Positions 1-6,455 of a DNA stretch of 26,588 nucleotides are shown here, one piece after another. The DNA lies in the NCBI GenBank assembly GCA_045606465.1, contig JAZURZ010000105.1:1-26588 (forward strand). The letters run 5' to 3'. The notes under the pieces are model-generated. The model saw nothing but the letters and a program-made list of their open reading frames with translations, had not been told where the DNA came from and did not search any database. The DNA is from CAKSQL01 sp045606465 (GTDB lineage: Bacteria; Bacillota; Clostridia; UBA1381). The position numbers and the translations under genes are program-made. Numbering within the stretch: the first letter of the stretch is position 1; each line of letters begins with the position of its first letter.

Positions 1-240
1 ATCCTGCTTTATCTGATATGCCAGATCATAGATTTCCTTGTTCTTTTCTTCAATTTCGCAGTCCAGCAGAACTAACGCCTCTCGGTGAGAAAGACCCTTT
101 CTCTGCCTTGCTTTTTCAAGGATTTGGTCAATCAGCTCCACGTCATTTTTGTGTGCATCTGCATATTCAAGAGTAGCCAGTATTTCTTCATGGCTTATAA
201 ATTCTTCTGCTTTTTTTGATTTTGGATTATACATTTTCAT
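1..240 (-). CDS. hydG: [FeFe] hydrogenase maturase HydG, N-terminal part (gene runs off the left edge)
   Basis: Reading leftwards from an ATG at 238-240 there are 80 open codons starting MKMYNPKSKKAEEFISHEEI and continuing with KARQRKGLSHREALVLL. This resembles the helical N-terminus of HydG, where a short helical segment precedes the radical-SAM barrel. HydG cleaves tyrosine to make the CO and CN ligands of the H-cluster of [FeFe] hydrogenase. The CX3CX2C cluster motif would lie beyond the window edge, so the catalytic part is not seen. An AAGGA ribosome binding site lies just before the ATG; an internal ATG two codons on (234) is an alternative start. The gene follows hydE after 44 bp on the same strand, which supports the call. 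Confidence 0.85.
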   Translation of the reverse strand, partial: MKMYNPKSKKAEEFISHEEILATLEYADAHKNDVELIDQILEKARQRKGLSHREALVLLDCEIEEKNKEIYDLAYQIKQD

Positions 241-284
241 CAGTTCCTTTCTTCAAAAATTGATATTCAACATGGTTTTTACTA

Positions 285-1322
285 TCATAAAAGAGGTGAA
301 TCTCCTCTTGATATTTCTATCTTACTATCTGCCCTTTTTAAAACCTCAGCAAGCTTTATAAGTCCCTCAGCTGCTTCTGCATCAGAGGAAAGCTTGTTGT
401 CATATAGCGCATACTTTTCTCTTGTGCTCATTGGCGAAAGATTTGGCATTACGACATTGGCTCCTGCTAAAATTCCACGTTCTCTGCCATCTGTTGCCTT
501 GCTTGCAAGGGCAGTAGTTGCAGGTAAAAGCACCTTCGGAAGCATTATCCTCACCACGCTTAAGCAAAATAAAGTAAGCTCTACACTTCCGTCGGGGTGA
601 TTTTTAAAAGGAGTGTCATGATGTCTCATAAATGGGCCTATTCCCACCATATGCGGAACAAATTCGCTAATAAAAATCATATCCTTTGCAAGCTGCTCTT
701 CACGCTGATTTGGCGAACCTACCATAATTCCGCAGCCTGTCTGAAAGCCTATCTCTTTTAAGTTTTTAAGACACTCCATACGATTTTTAAAATCCATCTC
801 ATCAGGGTGCAAAGTTTGGTAATGCGCCTCATCTGCAGTTTCATGCCTTAAAAGATAGCGGTCAGCACCTGCATTAAAAAGCCTTTCATAGCTTTCTTTA
901 TCCCTTTCGCCAAGCGACAAGGTGACTGCGCAATCGGGAAATTCCTTTTTTATATCCCCTATAATATCGCATAAAATATCGTCGGTAAAAAAGGAGTCCT
1001 CTCCACCCTGCAAAACAAAGCTCCTGAATCCTGCAGGATAGCCATTTCTGCAACAGTCTAAAATTTCTTCCTTGCTAAGTCGGTACCTTGAAACATTTTT
1101 GTTGCCTCGTCTTATGCCGCAATAAAGGCAGTTGTTTTTGCAATAGTTTGAAATTTCAATAAGTCCTCTTATATAAATTCCGTCTCCGAAATTTTTTTTC
1201 TTTATTTCATACGCAAGCTTTTTTGCATAATCTGACACTTTTTCATAATTTTTAAAAAGTTCAATCCATTCTTCTGTTTCTAATCTTTTGTTGCGATTCA
1301 GCTTATCAATAAGTTTTATCAT
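285..1322 (-). CDS. hydE: [FeFe] hydrogenase H-cluster maturation radical SAM enzyme HydE
   Basis: This 345-residue protein is the usual HydE length. The radical-SAM motif CX3CX2C is at C61, C65 and C68 (CKNNCLYCG), in the sequence context typical of the HydE/BioB/PylB group (ISNYCKNNCLYCGIRR). A glycine-rich stretch around FVLQGGED follows, as does a GIGPFMRHHDTPF segment typical of HydE. The second, auxiliary cluster cysteines found near the C-terminus of some HydE proteins are not evident here, which is common in the family. HydE supplies an organic-iron precursor during assembly of the diiron subcluster of [FeFe] hydrogenase. The ATG overlaps the stop of the upstream small gene by 4 nt (ATGA), indicating translational coupling. 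hydG follows 44 bp downstream. hydF and the hydrogenase itself are not in the window. Confidence 0.95.
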   Translation of the reverse strand: MIKLIDKLNRNKRLETEEWIELFKNYEKVSDYAKKLAYEIKKKNFGDGIYIRGLIEISNYCKNNCLYCGIRRGNKNVSRYRLSKEEILDCCRNGYPAGFRSFVLQGGEDSFFTDDILCDIIGDIKKEFPDCAVTLSLGERDKESYERLFNAGADRYLLRHETADEAHYQTLHPDEMDFKNRMECLKNLKEIGFQTGCGIMVGSPNQREEQLAKDMIFISEFVPHMVGIGPFMRHHDTPFKNHPDGSVELTLFCLSVVRIMLPKVLLPATTALASKATDGRERGILAGANVVMPNLSPMSTREKYALYDNKLSSDAEAAEGLIKLAEVLKRADSKIEISRGDSPLL

Positions 1323-1576
1323 CCTTTTTCTCCTTTTTTCTGATAAATTGTCTTGGAGCTGACTCCGTCCAACATTCCAATACTGCCCGAAAGAGCGCTT
1401 ATTTTATCTGATGGTGCATCCATTACAACGCTTATCACCGAAAGCTTTTTTTCTTTATATGGAATACCCATTCTTCCTATTATATATTCTGAATATTGGT
1501 GCAAAAGTAAATTTAACTTCTCCACCGATTCGGGATTTTCTACTACAATTCCCAAAAGTGCAATTCTTTTTTCCAT
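1319..1576 (-). CDS. TM1266-family putative iron-only hydrogenase system regulator
   Basis: This 85-residue protein begins MEKRIALLGIVVENPESVEK and has a central IIGRMGIPYKEKKLSVISVV segment and a GSIGMLDGVSSKTIY end. These match the small TM1266-type family that accompanies [FeFe]-hydrogenase maturation genes and is usually annotated as a putative iron-only hydrogenase system regulator. The fold is an ACT/NikR-C-like ferredoxin-type alpha-beta domain. There is no helix-turn-helix or other DNA-binding segment, so a direct role as transcription factor is inference only. GGGAGG at 1586-1591 gives a good ribosome binding site and fixes the start. The stop overlaps the hydE start by 4 nt, so the three genes form an operon. 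Confidence 0.85.
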   Translation of the reverse strand: MEKRIALLGIVVENPESVEKLNLLLHQYSEYIIGRMGIPYKEKKLSVISVVMDAPSDKISALSGSIGMLDGVSSKTIYQKKGEKG

Positions 1577-1628
1577 ATTTCATAACCTCCCTTAAAATAT
1601 ACCGGACTTTTATTTTAAAAACAAAAAT

Positions 1629-1653
1629 GGTGTGCCAACCTTTAAAGCACACC
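1629..1653 (-). terminator. Hairpin with T-tract after the DUF6198 gene
   Basis: GGTGTGC and GCACACC form a 7-bp perfect stem with an 11-nt loop. Read on the minus strand it is followed by ATTTTTGTTTTT (plus 1616-1628), as in a rho-independent terminator. It lies about 110 nt after the DUF6198 stop and about 40 nt before the ribosome binding site of the hydrogenase operon. It may therefore end the dnaX-recR transcript or act as an attenuator in the hydrogenase operon leader. Confidence 0.65.
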
Positions 1654-1761
1654 AAAAAAACCAAAGTATTCTTTGTTTTCATTCTTTTTTTAGTGTCTTT
1701 CCAATCAGGGGATAAATCCCTTTTCGGTTAGGCAAAAAATAAAGTCAAATTTTAATTGTAT

Positions 1762-2448
1762 TTACTTTTCTAAAGCCTTTATAAGCCTTGGAAATTTTGA
1801 CTCATTTCCAAAAAATTTGTCAATTATTTTTCCCGCTTTTTCTATAAGCTTTGCATTTACTACGGTAATTATTACAGTTCCTATGCCTATACCTCTAAGG
1901 TTTCGGTTAAGAAGCATTGCCAACACAAGCGAAACAACAAGCATAATAATATCATTTGCAAGCTTGGTTTTATTTTTGTCAAAATTAAATTGTTCTGCAA
2001 TTTCTACAACCAAAAGCTCATAAATTTGCAAGGGAAGGCTTGTGCGAAAATAAAAAGCTACCGCAACTGCTGTCACCATCTCGCCTATAACGAATGCAAT
2101 TACCCTTATCTGCATACTCTCATATGGCACATTCGAGCCAAAAAGTGCAAGCCAGAAATCAAGAAAAAGTCCGAATATAATTCCTACTGCAAAGGACAAA
2201 AGATATTTCCATTTGAATTTTCTTACTATAACACACATCACAACAAGCAAAAACCCCTGCCATATATATTCCGATGTGCCTTGCGAATACCAAGGAAAAA
2301 TTTCAAAAAATTTTAAATGTATTATAAAGGGCGGGGCTGCAATCATTGAAAGTCCGAAATTTGCCTTGGTGCAAAGAGCTACGCCCAGCGAGCACAGCAC
2401 TATTCCAAGCAGCCACGAAAGCTCATTTGCTTTTGTCATTTTCCTCAT
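1762..2448 (-). CDS. DUF6198 (YitT/YczE-like) integral membrane protein
   Basis: This is a 228-residue hydrophobic protein with about six membrane segments (roughly 8-30, 62-77, 82-103, 112-130, 165-182 and 186-205). Its N-terminus, SWLLGIVLCSLGVALCTKAN followed by FGLSMIAAP, is characteristic of the DUF6198 family, related to YitT/YczE membrane proteins of Firmicutes. Function and substrate are unknown; a transport role is only a guess from topology. An AAGGGG site 8 nt before the ATG supports the start. The gene lies 25 bp after recR on the same strand with no terminator between, so it is probably the last gene of the dnaX-ybaB-recR operon. A hairpin follows at 1629-1653. Confidence 0.75.
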   Translation of the reverse strand: MRKMTKANELSWLLGIVLCSLGVALCTKANFGLSMIAAPPFIIHLKFFEIFPWYSQGTSEYIWQGFLLVVMCVIVRKFKWKYLLSFAVGIIFGLFLDFWLALFGSNVPYESMQIRVIAFVIGEMVTAVAVAFYFRTSLPLQIYELLVVEIAEQFNFDKNKTKLANDIIMLVVSLVLAMLLNRNLRGIGIGTVIITVVNAKLIEKAGKIIDKFFGNESKFPRLIKALEK

Positions 2449-2473
2449 TTTACTACCCCTTTATTGCACTTTA

Positions 2474-3070
2474 TTACATTTCACGCCTACCCTCGATTGC
2501 CTTTATAAGAGTTATTTCATCAGTATATTCCAAATCTCCCCCCACAGGCACTCCATGTGCAATTCGTGTAACTTTGACACCAAGGGGCTGAATAAGCTTA
2601 GATATATAAACTGCTGTTGCAGTTCCGCTCACAGTTGGGTTGGTTGCCATTATAACCTCTTTTACCTCATCATCTGCAAGTCGGCAAACAAGCTCTTTTA
2701 TTTTTAAATTTTCGGGAGATATTCCATCCATAGGCGACAATGCCCCATGCAAAACATGGTAAAGGCCATGAAATTCCTTGGTTTTTTCAATAGCTGCAAC
2801 ATCTTTAGGTGCCTCCACCACACATATTGTTGACCTGTCACGCTTTAGCGAGGAGCATATAGCGCATGGCGAAACATCGGTAAAATTCTGACACACAGGG
2901 CAAAGCTCAATTTTGGTTTTTGCCTCTATTATGCTCTTGGCAAACGCCTCTGCATCTTCCTTTTTCATATTATCAAGAATGTAAAAGGCAATACGCTCGG
3001 CACTTTTTCTTCCTATTCCTGGAAGCTGAGCAAAGCTTTCTATTAAAACCTCTATCGGTGCTGCGTGCAT
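2474..3070 (-). CDS. recR: Recombination mediator protein RecR
   Basis: RecR works with RecO and RecF to load RecA on gapped or SSB-coated DNA. The protein shows the family order: a helix-hairpin-helix region (FAQLPGIGRKSAERIAF, about 13-29), a four-cysteine zinc motif at C57, C60, C69 and C72 (CPVCQNFTDVSPCAIC), and a Toprim domain beginning ICVVEAPKDVAAIE. I chose the ATG at 3068-3070, giving 198 residues, the same as Bacillus subtilis RecR. The ATG three codons upstream (3077-3079) directly abuts the GGGGGGGAG ribosome binding site with no spacing, whereas the chosen one sits 9 nt after it. The gene follows ybaB but is separated by about 140 bp full of hairpins, unlike the tight spacing in many relatives. 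DUF6198 follows after 25 bp. Confidence 0.96.
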   Translation of the reverse strand: MHAAPIEVLIESFAQLPGIGRKSAERIAFYILDNMKKEDAEAFAKSIIEAKTKIELCPVCQNFTDVSPCAICSSLKRDRSTICVVEAPKDVAAIEKTKEFHGLYHVLHGALSPMDGISPENLKIKELVCRLADDEVKEVIMATNPTVSGTATAVYISKLIQPLGVKVTRIAHGVPVGGDLEYTDEITLIKAIEGRREM

Positions 3071-3089
3071 TTTTTTCATCTCCCCCCCT

Positions 3090-3111
3090 AATTTGAAGAT
3101 ATCTTCAAATT
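3090..3111. repeat. Perfect 22-bp palindrome just upstream of recR
   Basis: ATTTGAAGATATCTTCAAAT at 3091-3110 is self-complementary and extends one base each side (A3090/T3111). On the minus-strand transcript it lies immediately before the GGGGGGGAG ribosome binding site of recR, so it could fold next to the translation start. It could also be a binding site for a dimeric protein. Confidence 0.8.
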
Positions 3112-3114
3112 TAG

Positions 3115-3155
3115 CCGAAAGAGAATAATCCGAGCTCGGATTACTCTTTTTTCGG
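3115..3155. repeat. Long imperfect hairpin in the ybaB-recR gap
   Basis: The two arms are CCGAAA..GAG..TAATCCGAG (left) and CTCGGATTA..CTC..TTTCGG (right). They match over about 18 bp with small bulges, around a perfect AATCCGAGCTCGGATT core. A run of six T follows the core on the plus strand. On the recR transcript the hairpin has no clean U-tract, so it does not look like a simple terminator for ybaB. Confidence 0.75.
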
Positions 3156-3164
3156 TCAGTCCTC

Positions 3165-3199
3165 GAAAATTGGAACGTTTAACAATTCTCCAATGACTA
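3165..3199. repeat. Third stem-loop directly after the ybaB stop
   Basis: ATTGGA (3170-3175 region) pairs with TCCAAT (about 3189-3195), with AGTC/GACT flanks that can extend the stem imperfectly. It lies within 15 nt of the ybaB stop codon on the minus strand and completes a row of three inverted repeats up to recR. No T-tract follows on either strand. Confidence 0.45.
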
Positions 3200-3209
3200 A
3201 GCCTTTTTA

Positions 3210-3563
3210 TCAGAACAAGCCTGGTATATTTATTCCGCCTGTAATCTGGCTCATTCCTTCTGCCATCATATCTTCAGCCTTTTTAATTACTTCATTCACT
3301 GCAGTCATTACAAGGTCCTCTAAGGTTTCAACATCATCAGGGTCTACTGCCTCAGGCTTAATCTTGACCGAGAGAATTTCCTTTTTGCCATTAGCTTTGA
3401 CTGAAACTGCTCCGCCGCCTGATGCCGCTTCCACAACCTTTTCTTCAATCTCTGCCTGAACTCTCTCCATTTCCTCCTGCATTTTCTGCGCCTGCCTTAC
3501 AACATTGCTTACATTTTTTTTGTTGTTCATGCCTGCGCCCTGAAATCCCTTATATTTTCCCAT
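3210..3563 (-). CDS. ybaB: YbaB/EbfC family nucleoid-associated protein
   Basis: This 117-residue protein fits the YbaB/EbfC family in length and pattern. A basic, glutamine-rich helix (NVVRQAQKMQEEMERVQAEI) leads into a beta-sheet part (EAASGGGAVSVKANGKKEI) and a helical end with a glycine-rich tail (GGINIPGLF). Family members form dimers that bind DNA without strict sequence need and help organise the nucleoid. The gene sits 33 bp after dnaX and before recR, the conserved order in Firmicutes. AGAGG about 9 nt before the ATG supports the start. The N-terminal extension MGKYKGFQGAGMNN is somewhat longer than in many homologues; the internal Met at residue 12 is a less likely start because it lacks a good ribosome binding site. 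Confidence 0.93.
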   Translation of the reverse strand: MGKYKGFQGAGMNNKKNVSNVVRQAQKMQEEMERVQAEIEEKVVEAASGGGAVSVKANGKKEILSVKIKPEAVDPDDVETLEDLVMTAVNEVIKKAEDMMAEGMSQITGGINIPGLF

Positions 3564-3596
3564 TTTTAACTACCTCTTTCTTTTTACTTTAGTTTT

Positions 3597-5381
3597 TTAT
3601 TCTTCATCTGTTGCGCTTTTCATTTCCTGCTCGTCCAAAAATTCCTCTCGCTCATCGCTTTCTCCAAGCTCGGTCTGCAAAAATTCCTCGGGCTGATAAT
3701 TTACAAAATCACTCTCGTCTGTCATTTCTATTATTTCAGGGAATTTTTGGCTCAAAATTTCCAGCGGGTCTTTATTCTTTTCATTGGCAGAAAAATTTTC
3801 CTCCTGCTCATCTCCATCGTCTGAAAGACTCCAATAATCTACCATATAGTCTTCTACGTCCTCTTCAAATGCAGTTTTGAAAACAAAATCCCCTCCTGTG
3901 TTTTTCAAAAACTCTGCACGAATGGTTTTTATATAGGTGGATGCTATTTTTTTAAGCATCTGCTCGTTTTTGGCAAACACTAAAATTATGCCCTCTCCGT
4001 CAATAGTGATTTTTCTATTATGCAGAGCGCCCGCAACAAAGGGGGCCTTTTTTGCAATAATCTGCGCCACTTTTTCCCATTTTCGAGCCGCTGCCACTAT
4101 GGGCGAGCGTGATGAAAGGGTTGATATATCAAGAGGAACATATAGCCTTGCCGAAACTTCTTTTTTCTCTTTTTGTTTTTCGGGAAGTTTATTCTCTTTT
4201 TTTTCCTCAACCGATACTACCTTTACCACACCCTCCTTGATTTGTTCCTCAAGTTGTTGTATGCGTGCAAGCAAAGCCTCGGTTGAATTATTTAACTCAG
4301 GCTGAGTAAGCCTTATAAGTGCAAGTTCGTATATTGTCCTTGGATTTTTTACCCACTTTGCATCTGCACGAGCCTTGGTAAGCTCTGAAATTGCAAATGA
4401 TATTTCTTCAAAAGAAATCTTTTGAGCTTGTGATTTAAGCTTTTGATACTCCTCTGCTGTCCTTTCCAGCAAATTTTCAGGTGTATCTGCCACTTTGCAC
4501 ACCATCAAATCTCTCAGTTGCTTTATAAGAGAATCGGCATAAACATTTAAATCCTTTCCCTCGGAGGAAAGCTCCTCCACAATTTCAAGCACTGATTTTG
4601 TATCCTTTTTTTCAATTGCCTCAACGCTTGCAAAAAGAATTCCAGACGGTGATGCACCCAATGCCGAAACAACCTTTTCAAGTGAAAGCTCACTTCCACA
4701 CTCAGAAACACAACGCTCTAAAATGCTCAGAGCATCACGCATGGAGCCATCAGCAAAGCGTGCAATAAGGTTATATGCATCGTCCGTTATTTTAAGCCCG
4801 TCATGTGTGGCAATTTCCTTCATTCTCACAATTATATCATCGGGACGAATTCTTTTAAAATCAAACCTCTGACATCTTGAAAGAATGGTTTCTGGAACAC
4901 GATGTGCCTCGGTTGTTGCAAGTATAAATATCACATGAGGGGGTGGCTCTTCCAAAGTTTTTAAAAGAGCATTAAATGCCCCAGAAGAAAGCATATGCAC
5001 CTCGTCAATTATATAAACCCTGTATTTTGCGTTTGTCGCAACATAGTTTACATCTTCACGGATTTCCCTTATGTTGTCAACACCATTGTTGGAAGCCGCA
5101 TCTATTTCAGAGACGTCTAATATGCTTCCATTTAAAATTCCCTTACAGGTGGGACACTCGTTACAGGGTGAGCCATCCTTGGGATTTTCACAGTTTACTG
5201 CTCTTGCAAAAATTTTCGCAGCAGTTGTTTTACCTGTTCCTCTTGTACCGCAAAACAAATATGCATGTGCTATAGTTTCACCTTGTGTTTGATTTTTAAG
5301 TGTTCTTGTGACATGATTTTGTCCAACAATATCCTCAAATACCAAGGGACGCCATTTTCTGTAAATAGCCTGATATGCCAT
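3597..5381 (-). CDS. dnaX: DNA polymerase III subunit gamma/tau
   Basis: DnaX is the clamp-loader ATPase that opens the sliding clamp and ties polymerase cores together. The 594-residue protein shows Walker A GTRGTGKT at 45-52, zinc-binding cysteines C64, C73, C76 and C79, Walker B DEVHML from 126, and the SRC motif of AAA+ clamp loaders (LSRCQRF). The C-terminal third is charged and acidic, as in tau. I chose the ATG at 5379-5381 (MAYQAIYRKWRP) because GGGAGGTG lies just before it; the in-frame ATG seven codons upstream would place that site inside the gene. Codons 393-395 (GAA AAA AAA) form an A8 tract at 4197-4204 at the domain III/IV border. A -1 slip there meets TAA after two codons, which would give a gamma-like 397-residue form. 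It follows the SRP RNA and precedes ybaB and recR. Confidence 0.97.
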   Translation of the reverse strand: MAYQAIYRKWRPLVFEDIVGQNHVTRTLKNQTQGETIAHAYLFCGTRGTGKTTAAKIFARAVNCENPKDGSPCNECPTCKGILNGSILDVSEIDAASNNGVDNIREIREDVNYVATNAKYRVYIIDEVHMLSSGAFNALLKTLEEPPPHVIFILATTEAHRVPETILSRCQRFDFKRIRPDDIIVRMKEIATHDGLKITDDAYNLIARFADGSMRDALSILERCVSECGSELSLEKVVSALGASPSGILFASVEAIEKKDTKSVLEIVEELSSEGKDLNVYADSLIKQLRDLMVCKVADTPENLLERTAEEYQKLKSQAQKISFEEISFAISELTKARADAKWVKNPRTIYELALIRLTQPELNNSTEALLARIQQLEEQIKEGVVKVVSVEEKKENKLPEKQKEKKEVSARLYVPLDISTLSSRSPIVAAARKWEKVAQIIAKKAPFVAGALHNRKITIDGEGIILVFAKNEQMLKKIASTYIKTIRAEFLKNTGGDFVFKTAFEEDVEDYMVDYWSLSDDGDEQEENFSANEKNKDPLEILSQKFPEIIEMTDESDFVNYQPEEFLQTELGESDEREEFLDEQEMKSATDEE

Positions 5382-5426
5382 CAAAAACACCTCCCATATC
5401 AAAATTTTATCCCTTTAATTAAAAAA

Positions 5427-5548
5427 GGCGGCTCCGACCGAGTAAATCCATAACACATCGAAAGCTCCGCTTATTGCTGCTTGGTTCCCCTTCTGACAAG
5501 GTGCAGGGTTTTCAATCGCTCGGGCTCGGTCATCATCGGCGACCGTAA
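5427..5548 (-). ncRNA. ffs: Signal recognition particle RNA, small bacterial type
   Basis: On the minus strand the apical SRP domain is recognisable: GUCAG, then a short stem capped by GGAA (GGGGAACC), then AAGCAGCA, the Ffh-binding helix 8 motif. A basal stem closes the RNA: GACCGAG (plus 5525-5531) pairs with CUCGGUC (plus 5436-5442). A run of six T follows at plus 5421-5426, so the basal stem probably also acts as terminator. There is no room for an Alu domain, so this is the short type rather than the 270-nt Bacillus type. The location just upstream of dnaX is the classic one in Firmicutes. The exact 5' end is uncertain: the promoter predicts a start near 5577, so trimming of about 30 nt is likely. 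Confidence 0.88.
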
Positions 5549-5583
5549 GACATAATTTTTGTCATTTTCATCATTGCTATTAT

Positions 5584-5612
5584 ATTATAATATATTTTAT
5601 CAAAAACTTCAA
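5584..5612 (-). promoter_or_regulatory. Sigma-A-type promoter for SRP RNA and dnaX operon
   Basis: On the minus strand TTGAAG (5607-5612) and TATAAT (5584-5589) are separated by exactly 17 nt. The predicted transcription start is near 5577, about 30 nt before the SRP RNA body. Confidence 0.8.
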
Positions 5613-5766
5613 TAGAATTTTTAAATTTTTTTAATAAATTTATAACTTTTCTAAAAATTAGATATTTTAAAATTTTTCATATCCTAATATGCTATTTTAT
5701 TCTTTTTATATTGAAAAACATCTGCCTTATTTTGTATATTTTGTCGAATATTGCGAACTGTTTTTG

Positions 5767-5796
5767 TTGATTTTTCCCATATGGCTATGTTACAAT
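5767..5796 (+). promoter_or_regulatory. Likely promoter of the DUF6514 gene
   Basis: TTGATT (5767-5772) and TACAAT (5791-5796) are 18 nt apart. The predicted start near 5803 leaves a 5' leader of about 26 nt with GGAGG at 5816-5819. The stretch between the SRP promoter (5612) and this one is very AT-rich, and I see nothing else in it. Confidence 0.6.
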
Positions 5797-5828
5797 AATT
5801 TCAATAAAAAAGACGGAGGTTTTTACAA

Positions 5829-6155
5829 ATGAAACAACTCTTAATCAAAAGAAAAACTGTCACATATGGCGATGAATTTCTTGCCGAAATGGAGCTTTCC
5901 TATTACATATGTGAAAAGAGCTTTGAACAATTCCCAAAAAGCCGCTACGCTGTGAGAATTGTTAAAGAAACTATAGAAAACGGGGCAAGAATTTCCGAAG
6001 ATAACACAACAAATTTTTTGTTTTTTACTCTTGATGAAGTAACAAGCTTTATTGATATGCTTATCCGCTATGAGGTCACTCCAATAACTCTTGAAGATAT
6101 TGCGTGCGACTACTTTTCAGAAAACTTTTCTCAAAAAAATCTTATTATAGCCTGA
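5829..6155 (+). CDS. DUF6514 family protein of unknown function
   Basis: This is a 108-residue soluble protein without signal peptide or membrane segment. The pattern of an N-terminal YGDEF/YYICEK part, an YAVRIVKETIENGARISEDN core and a C-terminal LIRYEVTPITLEDIACDYF is that of the small DUF6514 family common in Clostridia. The VTP-x-TL-x-DI segment near the end is the best match. No catalytic motif is visible and no function is known. It has its own promoter, a strong GGAGG site 9 nt before the ATG, and a rho-independent terminator at 6263-6296. It is therefore a stand-alone transcription unit, divergent from the SRP/dnaX operon. Confidence 0.72.
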   Translation: MKQLLIKRKTVTYGDEFLAEMELSYYICEKSFEQFPKSRYAVRIVKETIENGARISEDNTTNFLFFTLDEVTSFIDMLIRYEVTPITLEDIACDYFSENFSQKNLIIA

Positions 6156-6245
6156 CTTTTTAAAAGCCAAAGCTTACACATTCGTAAAATTAGCTACCAA
6201 AAAAACTAAAACATGACATTCTTTCCCCTCAACCACTAACAAAAA

Positions 6246-6316
6246 CCCCATTATTGGGGAGTCCGAGGGAAATCGAAATCCCTCGGAAGCTTTTTTCTTC
6301 TTTTGGCTTCAAAAGA
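6246..6316 (+). terminator. Terminator cluster after the DUF6514 gene
   Basis: Three adjacent hairpins occur. CCCCA/TGGGG with a 4-nt loop is at 6246-6259. CCGAGGGA/TCCCTCGG is at 6263-6286, followed by AAGC and six T (6291-6296). TCTTTTG/CAAAAGA with a GCTT loop is at 6299-6316. The middle one is a good rho-independent terminator for the plus-strand gene ending at 6155. Confidence 0.75.
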
Positions 6317-6406
6317 CCAGCCTCCCGCAGGGAAAAAAAATAAAAATTTAAACCAAATAAACCTTAGCCACCAATGAAAATAAAAAACAAAATAATTCTA
6401 ACTTAC

Positions 6407-6446
6407 AAAGGCGGTGTAAAAAACTCATTTTTTTACACCGCCTTTT
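6407..6446. terminator. Strong bidirectional terminator-type hairpin
   Basis: AAAGGCGGTGTAAAAAA (6407-6423) is the exact reverse complement of the right arm at 6428-6444, around a 4-5 nt loop, and TT follows. With A-tracts on one side and T-tracts on the other it could work on either strand: as backup for DUF6514, or to end the YcdB/SLH transcript coming from the right. Confidence 0.75.
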
Positions 6447-6455
6447 TGGGGGATG

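Noticed and set aside
149..361. Plus-strand open frames opposite hydG, hydE, DUF6198, dnaX, addA, addB and ychF, such as this one
   Set aside because: They are antisense to well-supported genes, lack ribosome binding sites and match no family; they follow from codon bias of the real genes.
1596..1624. TTGTTT-17-TATATT as promoter of the hydrogenase maturation operon (minus strand)
   Set aside because: Spacing and hexamers are acceptable, but the predicted start near 1589 falls inside the ribosome binding site at 1586-1591, so the mRNA could not be translated normally.
1694..1722. Short GGGAT/ATCCC hairpin as a plus-strand terminator or riboswitch part
   Set aside because: The loop would be two bases, the stem is too short, and no plus-strand gene ends here.
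3071..3079. Upstream ATG (3077-3079) as recR start
   Set aside because: It directly abuts the ribosome binding site with no spacer; the ATG at 3068-3070 has proper spacing and gives the normal RecR length.
4155..4178. Second A-rich tract in dnaX (GAG AAA AAA GAA) as another slippage site
   Set aside because: The run has six A and lacks a proper X XXY YYZ heptamer in the reading frame; the A8 tract just upstream is the better candidate.
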